From positions 1 through 14,367 of the forward strand of contig JAKDMK010000019.1 of NCBI GenBank assembly GCA_030452365.1: 14,367 nucleotides of DNA, read 5' to 3'. The position numbers were made by a program, and so were the translations under genes. Of this stretch, positions 7,782 through 14,367 are shown piece by piece. Numbering within the stretch: the first letter of the stretch is position 1; the number at the start of each line of letters is the position of its first letter. This DNA is from Nitrococcus sp. GTDB taxonomy: Bacteria; Pseudomonadota; Gammaproteobacteria; Nitrococcales; Nitrococcaceae. The notes beneath the pieces are model-generated. The model worked only from the letters and a program-made list of their open reading frames with translations, was not told where the DNA came from and made no database searches.

Positions 7782-8552
7782 ATGAGCGACGAGCAGAGCG
7801 ATTTCCAAGCACCTGATCCAGAGGGTGTCGTCCCCCGGCACGTTGCCATCATCATGGACGGCAACGGTCGTTGGGCGCAGGCGCGCACCCAATCCCGCCA
7901 TTTCGGCCATCGTGCCGGCGCGCATGCGGTGCGCAAAATTATCGAAGCCTCGGTGCGGGCGGGCGTCAAGGCGCTGACCTTGTTTGCCTTCAGCAGCGAG
8001 AACTGGCGCCGCCCATCCAGTGAGGTGCGCATGCTCATGGGGCTCTTAATCCGAACCTTGGAAAAAGAGACTCCTCAACTACACGAACGCCGCGTGCGGA
8101 TGCGCTTGATCGGCGAGCGGGATCAGTTCACACCGCGGTTGCGGGCGAACATAATGGCTGCCGAGAATCTCACGGCTGCTAATACCGGACTGCAGCTCAA
8201 TTTGGCCGCTAGCTATGGCGGACGCTGGGACATCGCGGAGGCAGCGAGGCGGCTTGCAGAAGAGGTCGCCCACGGCGAGCGAGACCCGGCCTCGATCGAT
8301 GAACGGGTTTTTGGTGCCTACGTCTGCCTGGCAGGAGTACCGGCGCCGGATCTGTTCATCCGCACTGGCGGTGAGCACCGCATCAGCAATTTCCTCCTCT
8401 GGCAACTTGCCTATACCGAGCTCTATTTCACCGAGGTCTTGTGGCCGGATTTCGACGCTCGCGGATTCGACGCGGCACTGCGTTGGTTTGCTCAACGGCA
8501 ACGCCGCTTCGGCATGACCTCGGAGCAGGTGGAGCGCCAAGGTCGTGCTTAG
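7782..8552 (+). CDS. uppS: Undecaprenyl diphosphate synthase (cis-prenyltransferase)
   Basis: UppS adds eight isopentenyl units to farnesyl diphosphate in cis. The product is the C55 carrier for peptidoglycan and O-antigen precursors. The protein has 256 residues (E. coli 253). The catalytic aspartate is Asp26 in HVAIIMDGNGRWA (20-32), the same number as in E. coli. SSENWRRP (71-78) and RTGGEHRISNFLLWQ (194-208) are the other conserved blocks. The ATG at 7782 follows GGGAG (7772-7776) with a 5-nt spacer; a GTG at 7779 is less well placed. The stop overlaps the cdsA start by 8 nt. It supplies lipid carrier alongside dxr, which feeds the same isoprenoid pool. Confidence 0.98.
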   Translation: MSDEQSDFQAPDPEGVVPRHVAIIMDGNGRWAQARTQSRHFGHRAGAHAVRKIIEASVRAGVKALTLFAFSSENWRRPSSEVRMLMGLLIRTLEKETPQLHERRVRMRLIGERDQFTPRLRANIMAAENLTAANTGLQLNLAASYGGRWDIAEAARRLAEEVAHGERDPASIDERVFGAYVCLAGVPAPDLFIRTGGEHRISNFLLWQLAYTELYFTEVLWPDFDARGFDAALRWFAQRQRRFGMTSEQVERQGRA

Positions 8553-9378
8553 ATGGCGGCTGCTCACGGCTCTAACTCTCGTTCCCTGCCTGCTCTGGCT
8601 GGTATGGCTCGCACCACCCGAGGCCCTGCCGGCAGCCTTCGCCGGTATTGCCATACTCGGCGCTTGGGAGTGGACCAGCCTGATGAATCTCACAAGTTAC
8701 ATTGCTCGGCTGACCTATACGTTGGTCATCCTCGGCATTGTCCTTGGCGGTTGGCTATGGCTCAGGGCCGGTGGCAGCGCCTTGCCGGTATTGATCATGG
8801 GCGCGCTTTGGTGGCTGATTGCGATCGCCTGCCTCGCCGAGTTTGGGCGCAAACCGGTCAAACGGGTGCCACATCTGCTCGTTTCAGCGCCGATCGGTGT
8901 CGTGGTCCTGGTCTCGTTTTGGTTCGCCATCGTGGCTATTCATGGTGGTGCGGATTTTGGCCCTTACTGGGTTACCATGTTGCTGCTTTTGGTTGGGGGC
9001 AGTGACACGGGGGGGTATGTCGCCGGCCGAACCTGGGGGCGGCGTAAGTTGGCCCCCCGCATCAGTCCGGACAAGACCTGGGAGGGCGCCGTGGGTAGCG
9101 TCGTCTTGGGAGTCGCCTGGGGTGGCGCCTATTACGTGTGTGGGCGTTCGCTCGACTTTGCCCCAGCTGGTGTGAGCCCGGTGGTGTTTCTTGCGCTCGC
9201 ACTGGTTACCACCGTCGTCGCCATAGTAGGCGATCTATTCGAGAGCATGATGAAGCGCCGGCGCGGCATCAAGGACAGCGGCCGTCTGTTGCCAGGACAT
9301 GGCGGGGTTCTGGATCGCATCGACGGCTTACTGGCAGCGGCGCCCATACTGGCATTGGGAGTGCGAGGGGTCAGCTAG
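8545..9378 (+). CDS. cdsA: Phosphatidate cytidylyltransferase (CDP-diacylglycerol synthase)
   Basis: CdsA is an inner-membrane enzyme that converts phosphatidic acid and CTP to CDP-diacylglycerol, the precursor of all glycerophospholipids. The protein has 277 residues with several hydrophobic segments, including about 6-22, 28-46, 57-74, 80-97, 111-132, 140-152, 183-198 and 211-230. The family signature runs from Ser234 to Asp260: SMMKRR, then KDSGRLLPGHGG and LDRID. SPDKTWEG is at 174-181 and GGSDTGGY at 151-158. The start is GTG at 8545, overlapping the last codons of uppS; GGAG at 8531-8534 is the likely Shine-Dalgarno, 10 nt upstream. The overlap and the GTG start suggest translation coupled to uppS. 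Confidence 0.97.
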   Translation: MLRWRLLTALTLVPCLLWLVWLAPPEALPAAFAGIAILGAWEWTSLMNLTSYIARLTYTLVILGIVLGGWLWLRAGGSALPVLIMGALWWLIAIACLAEFGRKPVKRVPHLLVSAPIGVVVLVSFWFAIVAIHGGADFGPYWVTMLLLLVGGSDTGGYVAGRTWGRRKLAPRISPDKTWEGAVGSVVLGVAWGGAYYVCGRSLDFAPAGVSPVVFLALALVTTVVAIVGDLFESMMKRRRGIKDSGRLLPGHGGVLDRIDGLLAAAPILALGVRGVS

Positions 9379-9390
9379 TAGGGCCTAACC

Positions 9391-10584
9391 ATGCAACGCA
9401 TAACGATACTCGGGGCGACAGGCTCCATCGGCGTCAACACACTGGATGTCATTGCCCGTCATCCAGAGCGTTTCGAGGTATTCGCGCTGGCGGCGAATCG
9501 CGACATCGACCGCTTGTTTGAGCAGTGCCAGCGTTTTAAGCCGCGCTACGCCGTGCTGGCCGATGCGCAGGCTGCCGCGACATTGCGCGCGCGCATGGGT
9601 GAATTGGCCGGCTGCCCGACGCAGGTGCTCGCTGGCGCGCAGGCGTTGATCGAGGTGGCGGGCGCAAGTGAGGTGGATTGTGTCGTTGCCGGCATTGTCG
9701 GCAGTGCTGGGTTGTTGCCCACCTTGGCAGCGGCCCGCGGCGGCAAACGGATCCTACTGGCGAATAAGGAAGCATTGGTTATGGCTGGGGCGTTGTTTCT
9801 GGCCGAAGTCAAGCGCAATGGCGCTACGCTGGTTCCTGTCGACAGCGAGCACAACGCCGTTTATCAGTGTCTGCCGCCGCAGTTCGGTCAGCGTCCGCTG
9901 GCAGAGCTCGGCGTGCGGCGCATTCTGCTGACCGCATCCGGGGGACCATTCCGCTGCCGGCCTCTGGAAGAGCTGCACTCAGTGACCCCCGCGCAGGCCT
10001 GCGCCCACCCCAATTGGGTGATGGGCCGGAAGATTTCGGTAGATTCCGCTACGTTGATGAACAAAGGCCTGGAGCTGATCGAAGCCTGTTTGCTGTTTGA
10101 CGTGGAAGCGGATCGCGTGGAGGCGGTTATTCACCCTCAGAGCATCGTACATGCGCTTGTGGAGTATATGGATGGCTCACTGTTAGCTCAGCTCGGAAAC
10201 CCTGATATGCGCACGCCGCTTGCGCACGCGCTCGCAACACCGGAACGCATTGTCTCCGGTACCCGCCCACTGGATTTGTTGAGCGCGCTCCGACTCGAAT
10301 TTGAGGCGCCGGACCACCGACGTTTCCCCTGCCTCAATCTAGCCTATAAGGCGATGCAAGCCGGCGGTTCGGCACCGGCGATCCTTAATGCCGCCAATGA
10401 AGTGGCCGTTGGGGCATTTTTGCAGGAGCGACTCCGGTTCACCGATATCCCCGTGGTGATCGAACACACCCTCGAAGCCGTCACGGCGGGAGTAGCTGCA
10501 GACTTGGATCAACTGCTGGCCGTGGATCGCGACGCCAGGCGTGTGGCCGAGCGGGCCGTAGCCGATCGGGCCGGGAGGCGGTAA
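9391..10584 (+). CDS. dxr: 1-deoxy-D-xylulose 5-phosphate reductoisomerase
   Basis: Dxr catalyses the first committed step of the MEP pathway, converting DXP to 2-C-methyl-D-erythritol 4-phosphate with NADPH and a divalent metal. It is the target of fosmidomycin. The protein has 397 residues (E. coli 398). The NADPH-binding GATGSIG is at 8-14 and [12 protein letters not shown] at 122-133. The metal ligands are Asp151 and Glu153 in [10 protein letters not shown] and Glu228 in MNKGLE. The flexible loop [18 protein letters not shown] (206-223) closes over substrate. The ATG at 9391 lies 12 nt after the cdsA stop, with TAGGG at 9379-9383 as Shine-Dalgarno. Its TAA stop overlaps the rseP ATG by one base. 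Confidence 0.98.
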   Translation: MQRITILGATGSIGVNTLDVIARHPERFEVFALAANRDIDRLFEQCQRFKPRYAVLADAQAAATLRARMGELAGCPTQVLAGAQALIEVAGASEVDCVVAGIVGSAGLLPTLAAARGGKRILLANKEALVMAGALFLAEVKRNGATLVPVDSEHNAVYQCLPPQFGQRPLAELGVRRILLTASGGPFRCRPLEELHSVTPAQACAHPNWVMGRKISVDSATLMNKGLELIEACLLFDVEADRVEAVIHPQSIVHALVEYMDGSLLAQLGNPDMRTPLAHALATPERIVSGTRPLDLLSALRLEFEAPDHRRFPCLNLAYKAMQAGGSAPAILNAANEVAVGAFLQERLRFTDIPVVIEHTLEAVTAGVAADLDQLLAVDRDARRVAERAVADRAGRR

Positions 10585-11951
10585 TGGAAATTCTTATCGA
10601 CGTACTGGCCTTTGTGGTGGCAATCAGCGTGCTCGTCATTGTGCATGAATTTGGCCACTTTTGGGTCGCGCGTCGGGCGGGCATTAAGGTGCTGCGCTTC
10701 TCTGTCGGATTTGGCCGACCGCTCTGGTCGCGCGTGGGCCGTGATGGGACCGAGTATGCGGTTGCCGGGATCCCCCTCGGTGGTTATGTGAAGATGCTTG
10801 ACGAGCACGAGGGCGAAGTAGCGGAGGAGCAGAAGCCCCACGCATTCAATCGCAAGCCCCTTTGGGCGCGCAATCTCGTCGTCGTGGCCGGTCCGTTGTT
10901 CAATTTTCTATTCGCCATAGTCGCTTACTGGGCCATCTTCGTGATCGGCAGCACCGAGCTGCGCCCGCTTATCGGCGAGGTCGTCGATGGATCTGCGGCG
11001 GCGATGGCGGGCTTTGAGCGCGGTGATGAAGTGCTGGCAATAGGCGGCGAGGCGACACCGAGCTGGGATGATGTACTCATGGAGTTCCTGGACAAGGGCG
11101 TCGATTCTGGGCGACTGGCCGTACAAGTCGAGACCGAAGGGGGCTTCGAGACCACGCGTTACCTCGATCTGCAGAAAATGGGACCGCTGGGCGAGAACCC
11201 CGATGTGCTCTCTGCCTTGGGCTTTCGCCCCTGGTTACCCCGAGTCGCGCCCAAAGTTAGCCAAGTCCTGCCGGACAGCGCGGCCGCTGCCGCGGGTATT
11301 GAAGCGGGCGCAACAATCGTGCGTGTCAGCGGCGAGCCTATTGGTAGTTGGCAGGACCTCGTGCGCTATGTGCAGGCCCGACCTGGGGAGAAGGCGACTT
11401 TCACCATCGAGCAGGGTGGACAACGGCGTGAGGTTACCGTCACCTTGGGGAGTCGGAAGGCGCAAAACGGCACGCAGGTGGGGCTCCTCGGCGTTATGCC
11501 CGTTATGCCGGAGCAAGGCATTGAGCGCTTGCGCCATACGGTGCAGTATGGGCCGATTCAGGCGATTGTCCGCTCGCTCAAGCAGACCTGGGAAGTCTCC
11601 TCGCTGACCGTCAAGATGCTCTGGCGCATGATCTCGGGTGAGGCGTCTATGAAGAGCCTGAGCGGGCCGATCAGTATCGCTCAGTACGCCGGCGTTTCCG
11701 CGAGCCTCGGTGTGACTCCGTTTCTGAAGTTTCTCGCCCTCGTAAGCATCAGCCTGGGTGTGCTCAACCTGTTGCCGGTTCCGCTGCTCGATGGCGGGCA
11801 TCTGCTCTACAACGGCATAGAGTGGGTGCAAGGGCGCCCATTGTCCGACCGGGCACAAGGGATCGGGCGGCAGATCGGTATCGTTTTGCTGATCTTCCTC
11901 ATGGCGCTTGCCTTCTACAACGATCTGGCAGGCCTTTTTGGGCCCCGATAG
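10584..11951 (+). CDS. rseP: RseP, site-2 intramembrane zinc metalloprotease
   Basis: RseP cuts the transmembrane anti-sigma factor RseA after DegS has clipped it, releasing sigma-E during envelope stress. In E. coli it also clears signal-peptide remnants. The protein has 455 residues (E. coli 450). The zinc motif HEFGH is at 21-25 in the first membrane segment. The third ligand is Asp403 in NLLPVPLLDGG (395-405). Two PDZ domains lie at about 127-190 and 220-290, with membrane segments near 98-120, 376-396 and 430-446. The ATG overlaps the dxr stop by one base (TAATG), and GGAGG (10574-10578) is well placed. bamA follows after 22 nt, linking the protease to the outer-membrane assembly machine whose failure it senses. 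Confidence 0.98.
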   Translation: MEILIDVLAFVVAISVLVIVHEFGHFWVARRAGIKVLRFSVGFGRPLWSRVGRDGTEYAVAGIPLGGYVKMLDEHEGEVAEEQKPHAFNRKPLWARNLVVVAGPLFNFLFAIVAYWAIFVIGSTELRPLIGEVVDGSAAAMAGFERGDEVLAIGGEATPSWDDVLMEFLDKGVDSGRLAVQVETEGGFETTRYLDLQKMGPLGENPDVLSALGFRPWLPRVAPKVSQVLPDSAAAAAGIEAGATIVRVSGEPIGSWQDLVRYVQARPGEKATFTIEQGGQRREVTVTLGSRKAQNGTQVGLLGVMPVMPEQGIERLRHTVQYGPIQAIVRSLKQTWEVSSLTVKMLWRMISGEASMKSLSGPISIAQYAGVSASLGVTPFLKFLALVSISLGVLNLLPVPLLDGGHLLYNGIEWVQGRPLSDRAQGIGRQIGIVLLIFLMALAFYNDLAGLFGPR

Positions 11952-11973
11952 CGACCGACAAACGAGAGGGGTG

Positions 11974-14250
11974 ATGCGAAGAGCGCTACTGGCGGTGGCT
12001 CTGCTCGCGCAGCTCCACATTGCCGCCGCTGGAGATGCATTCAAGGTTTCGGACATTCGCATCAACGGATTGCAGCGGATCTCCGCCGGTACCGTCTTCA
12101 ACTACCTGCCGCTCCAGGTCGGTGATCGCATCGATGCCGAACGGGTGGCTGAATCGATACGAGCCCTTTATCGTACCGGTTTTTTCCAGGACGTGACGTT
12201 GGCGCGGGAGGGTAACGTCCTAATCGTCGATGTGGTGGAACGTCCGGCAATCGCGCGCATCGAGCTCCACGGCAACGATGAGATCGCCAGCGATAAGCTG
12301 CTCGAGGCATTGAAAGGAGTGGGGCTTGCCGAAGGGCGGGTATTCAATCGCTCGCTTCTTGCCACGGTGGAGCGGGAGCTGCAACGCCAGTACTTTGCGC
12401 TTGGCTACTACGACGTGCAGATCGAGAGCACGGTCTCACCCGTGCGGCGCAATCGGGTCAGCATTCGGATCGATGTCCGCGAAGGTGAGACCGCATCAGT
12501 TCAGAAGATCCAATTCGTTGGTAACGAGCGATTTAGCGACAACGATCTGCGTGATCAGTTCGAGCTGGGACCGCGGGCCTGGTGGGCGTTTTTTTCCGAT
12601 TCGGACAAGTATTCACGCCAGAAGCTCGCCGGGGATCTGGAACGGCTGCGCTCGTTCTATCAGAACCAAGGGTTTATCAATTTTTCGATCACCTCGACCC
12701 AGGTCACCATTACCCCGGATCGCCGGCGCATCTATATCACGGTGAACCTAGCCGAGGGCGAGCAGTATCATGTGCGTGACATCAATCTGGCGGGGAATCT
12801 CGTCATCCCGGAGCAGGAGCTGCGCTCGCTGCTCAAAGTTAAGTCAGACGCACTCTTTTCGCAGCTGGCGGTGACTGAGAGCGCGGACGCCATACGCAAG
12901 AAATTCGGCGAGATCGGTTATGCATTCGCCAATGTGAATGCAGTGCCGGATGTCAACGCGCAGGCGAAAACCGTGGATCTCACATTTTTCGTCGACCCCG
13001 CCGAGCGGGTGTATGTGCGGCGCATCAATATCACCGGCAACGCGCGCACAAGCGACGAGGTGATACGACAAGAAATGCAGCAGTTGGAGGGCAGCTGGCT
13101 ATCCACCGATAAAGTCAAACAATCGCGCCTGCGGCTCAATCGGCTGGGTTTCTTCAATGAAGTCAACATCGAGACCCCGCGTGTTCCGGGGGAGAGCGAC
13201 CAAGTGGATGTAAACGTCCACGTCGAGGAGCGCCAGACCGGCAGTCTGCGGGCCGGCATCGGCTTTGGTACAGGCACCGGTTTGCTGTTGAACCTTGGCG
13301 TACAGCAGGACAACTTCCTCGGTACAGGAGACCGACTTGGCTTTACCATCAACAACAATCGGATCAATACGGTCTACGAAGTCTCCTATCTTGACCGATT
13401 CTACACGCTAAGCGGCATAGACCGGCGCTTTGCCCTTGCCTATCGCGATACCAATGCCGGTAACGCCAACCTTGCGAATTACAGCTTCGAATCATTCACC
13501 GGCAGCTACGGTTACGCGATACCACTTAGTAATACGGATTCAGTCGACCTCGGCCTCGATTTCGAAAATCTGAAACTGAACCTTAGCTCAAACCCAACAA
13601 CGATCCAGGAGAATTTCATAGCGAGCAACGGCAGGCAGAACATGACGTTCAGCGCGGTGCTTGGCTGGCTTCACGATTCGCGCAATAGTGCGATTTTTCC
13701 GACCGAGGGCTGGCGGCACAATATCACTGGCCAGATAGCGGTGCCCGGCAGTGAACTGACGTACTACCGGCTCGACCATGATCAACAGCTTTATTTGGGC
13801 CTGATCAAGGGGCTCACGTTGGCGCTGAGCAGCACCGTGAGCTATGGAGATGGCTACGGCAAGACAACATCGCTGCCATTTTATCGGAACTTCTACGCCG
13901 GCGGCATTTCCTCGGTCCGTGGTTTCAGGATTAACACGCTCGGTCCGCGCGATGAAAACAATAACCCGACGGGTGGTAACTTCCGTCTGCTCGGCAGCGC
14001 GGGGCTGCGCTTTCCAACGCCTTTTATCGATCCCAAGGCGGCCCAATTCCTGGCCTTTGTCGATATGGGCCAGGTATACGACACGTCCCGGGGCGGCGTG
14101 GACTTGGGCGAGCTGCGCTACACGACAGGCTTGGCGGTCACCTGGTTCTCACCGATGGGTCCGTTGACAATAAGCCTCGCGCAACCATTAAATGCGAGTT
14201 CTGATGACGATACCCAGGTCTTCCAATTTGCGATTGGCTCGTTTTTTTAA
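11974..14250 (+). CDS. bamA: BamA, outer-membrane protein assembly factor (Omp85)
   Basis: BamA is the essential core of the BAM complex, which folds and inserts beta-barrel proteins into the outer membrane. The protein has 758 residues (E. coli 810). A signal peptide covers about 1-19 (MRRALLAVALLAQLHIAAA, cleavage near AAA/G). Five POTRA domains lie at about 23-90, 91-170, 174-262, 265-342 and 345-419. The 16-strand barrel starts near 423. The loop-6 VRGF motif is at 648-651, and the chain ends in Phe (FAIGSFF) as outer-membrane barrels do. The frame opens at 11908; the ATG at 11974 begins the signal peptide and follows GAGAGG (11964-11969). No dedicated sigma-E promoter was recognised upstream. 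Phe-Phe-stop at the end is encoded within a T7 run. Confidence 0.98.
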   Translation: MRRALLAVALLAQLHIAAAGDAFKVSDIRINGLQRISAGTVFNYLPLQVGDRIDAERVAESIRALYRTGFFQDVTLAREGNVLIVDVVERPAIARIELHGNDEIASDKLLEALKGVGLAEGRVFNRSLLATVERELQRQYFALGYYDVQIESTVSPVRRNRVSIRIDVREGETASVQKIQFVGNERFSDNDLRDQFELGPRAWWAFFSDSDKYSRQKLAGDLERLRSFYQNQGFINFSITSTQVTITPDRRRIYITVNLAEGEQYHVRDINLAGNLVIPEQELRSLLKVKSDALFSQLAVTESADAIRKKFGEIGYAFANVNAVPDVNAQAKTVDLTFFVDPAERVYVRRINITGNARTSDEVIRQEMQQLEGSWLSTDKVKQSRLRLNRLGFFNEVNIETPRVPGESDQVDVNVHVEERQTGSLRAGIGFGTGTGLLLNLGVQQDNFLGTGDRLGFTINNNRINTVYEVSYLDRFYTLSGIDRRFALAYRDTNAGNANLANYSFESFTGSYGYAIPLSNTDSVDLGLDFENLKLNLSSNPTTIQENFIASNGRQNMTFSAVLGWLHDSRNSAIFPTEGWRHNITGQIAVPGSELTYYRLDHDQQLYLGLIKGLTLALSSTVSYGDGYGKTTSLPFYRNFYAGGISSVRGFRINTLGPRDENNNPTGGNFRLLGSAGLRFPTPFIDPKAAQFLAFVDMGQVYDTSRGGVDLGELRYTTGLAVTWFSPMGPLTISLAQPLNASSDDDTQVFQFAIGSFF
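14223..14248 (+). terminator. Weak terminator-like stem plus T7 run at the end of bamA
   Basis: CCAAT (14223-14227) and ATTGG (14233-14237) form a 5-bp stem with a TTGCG loop. Four bases later comes TTTTTTT (14242-14248), which also encodes the last two Phe codons and the first base of the stop. The layout resembles an intrinsic terminator, but the stem has only two G-C pairs and is separated from the T-run. At most partial termination is likely. Confidence 0.2.
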
Positions 14251-14257
14251 GCGCATC

Positions 14258-14309
14258 AGGAGCTGTTGCTCTCCACCCACGGCGTCGCGGCTGAAGGTCA
14301 ACAGATCCT
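14258..14309 (+). repeat. Palindromic intergenic repeat, copy C (downstream of bamA)
   Basis: AGGAGCTGTTG (14258-14268) and CAACAGATCCT (14299-14309) are inverted ends matching at ten of eleven positions around a 30-nt centre. The centre has TCCACCCACG (14271-14280 is CTCCACCCAC), shared with copy B, followed by GCGTCGCGG, shared with copy A. The element starts 8 nt after the bamA stop and would form a long hairpin in the bamA transcript. No T-tract follows. Confidence 0.65.
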
Positions 14310-14330
14310 AGAATAGATGGTCAACGTCTT

Positions 14331-14367
14331 ATGAATATTCGAAACTTACCGACAATACTCAACGCCA
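14331..14367 (+). CDS. Possible start of next gene (truncated by window)
   Basis: An ATG at 14331 opens a frame of 12 codons (MNIRNLPTILNA) without a stop before the window edge. No clear Shine-Dalgarno precedes it. In related genomes the gene after bamA encodes the periplasmic chaperone Skp/OmpH, but too little sequence is present to support that name. The true start may be further downstream. Confidence 0.25.
   Translation, partial: MNIRNLPTILNA

Noticed and set aside
9379..9390. TAGGGCCTAAC before dxr resembles the first bases of the palindromic repeat
   Set aside because: Only about eight bases match, no core or CAACAG arm follows, and the sequence serves as the dxr ribosome binding site.
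11235..12101. 288-codon minus-strand frame across the rseP-bamA junction
   Set aside because: It is opposite two well-conserved genes; composition effect only.
13886..13920. GGAACTT inside bamA as a sigma-E -35 for a downstream gene
   Set aside because: It encodes the conserved RNFYAGG stretch before VRGF, and no matching -10 is present at the right spacing.

Overview
The window is an ordinary chromosomal housekeeping region of a GC-rich gammaproteobacterium. The minus-strand trio map-glnD-dapD lies opposite rpsB-tsf-pyrH-frr, the same divergent arrangement as in Escherichia coli. The continuation uppS-cdsA-dxr-rseP-bamA follows the Pseudomonas-like order, whereas E. coli has dxr before uppS. 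DapD marks the succinylase branch of lysine/diaminopimelate synthesis. The lineage cannot be fixed more closely from sequence alone; a deep-branching, non-enteric gammaproteobacterium is my inference.

Layout. Minus strand: dapD (601 to the window edge, C-terminus missing), a 155-nt gap, glnD (3459-757), an 87-nt gap, map (4293-3547). A 293-nt divergent regulatory region (4294-4586) holds a convincing rpsB promoter (extended -10, GC-rich discriminator), a weaker candidate map promoter and a long structured rpsB leader. Plus strand: rpsB, tsf, pyrH, frr, a 153-nt gap with hairpins, then the tightly packed uppS-cdsA-dxr-rseP-bamA (overlaps of 8 and 1 nt, gaps of 12 and 22 nt). The last 37 nt may be the start of another gene, where skp/ompH would be expected. 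No intergenic stretch exceeds 300 bases.

How the genes work together. rpsB, tsf and frr serve translation (ribosomal protein S2, EF-Ts, ribosome recycling). map trims initiator methionine and pyrH supplies UDP/UTP. uppS, cdsA and dxr serve the cell envelope (undecaprenyl carrier, CDP-diacylglycerol, MEP isoprenoid pathway). rseP and bamA handle envelope stress signalling and outer-membrane protein assembly. glnD senses glutamine and sets PII uridylylation. dapD feeds lysine and peptidoglycan synthesis.

The coding content is conventional, and I see no new protein system. The least explained signal is between genes: a short palindromic repeat of about 45-50 bp with CTGTTG and CAACAG (or degenerate) ends occurs three times. 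The copies lie just after map, just before map in inverted orientation, and just after bamA. The two copies around map are complementary over 25 nt, so the two ends of a map transcript could pair with each other. A possible degenerate fourth copy lies in the dapD leader. The rpsB leader also shows mutually exclusive pairings near its Shine-Dalgarno sequence.
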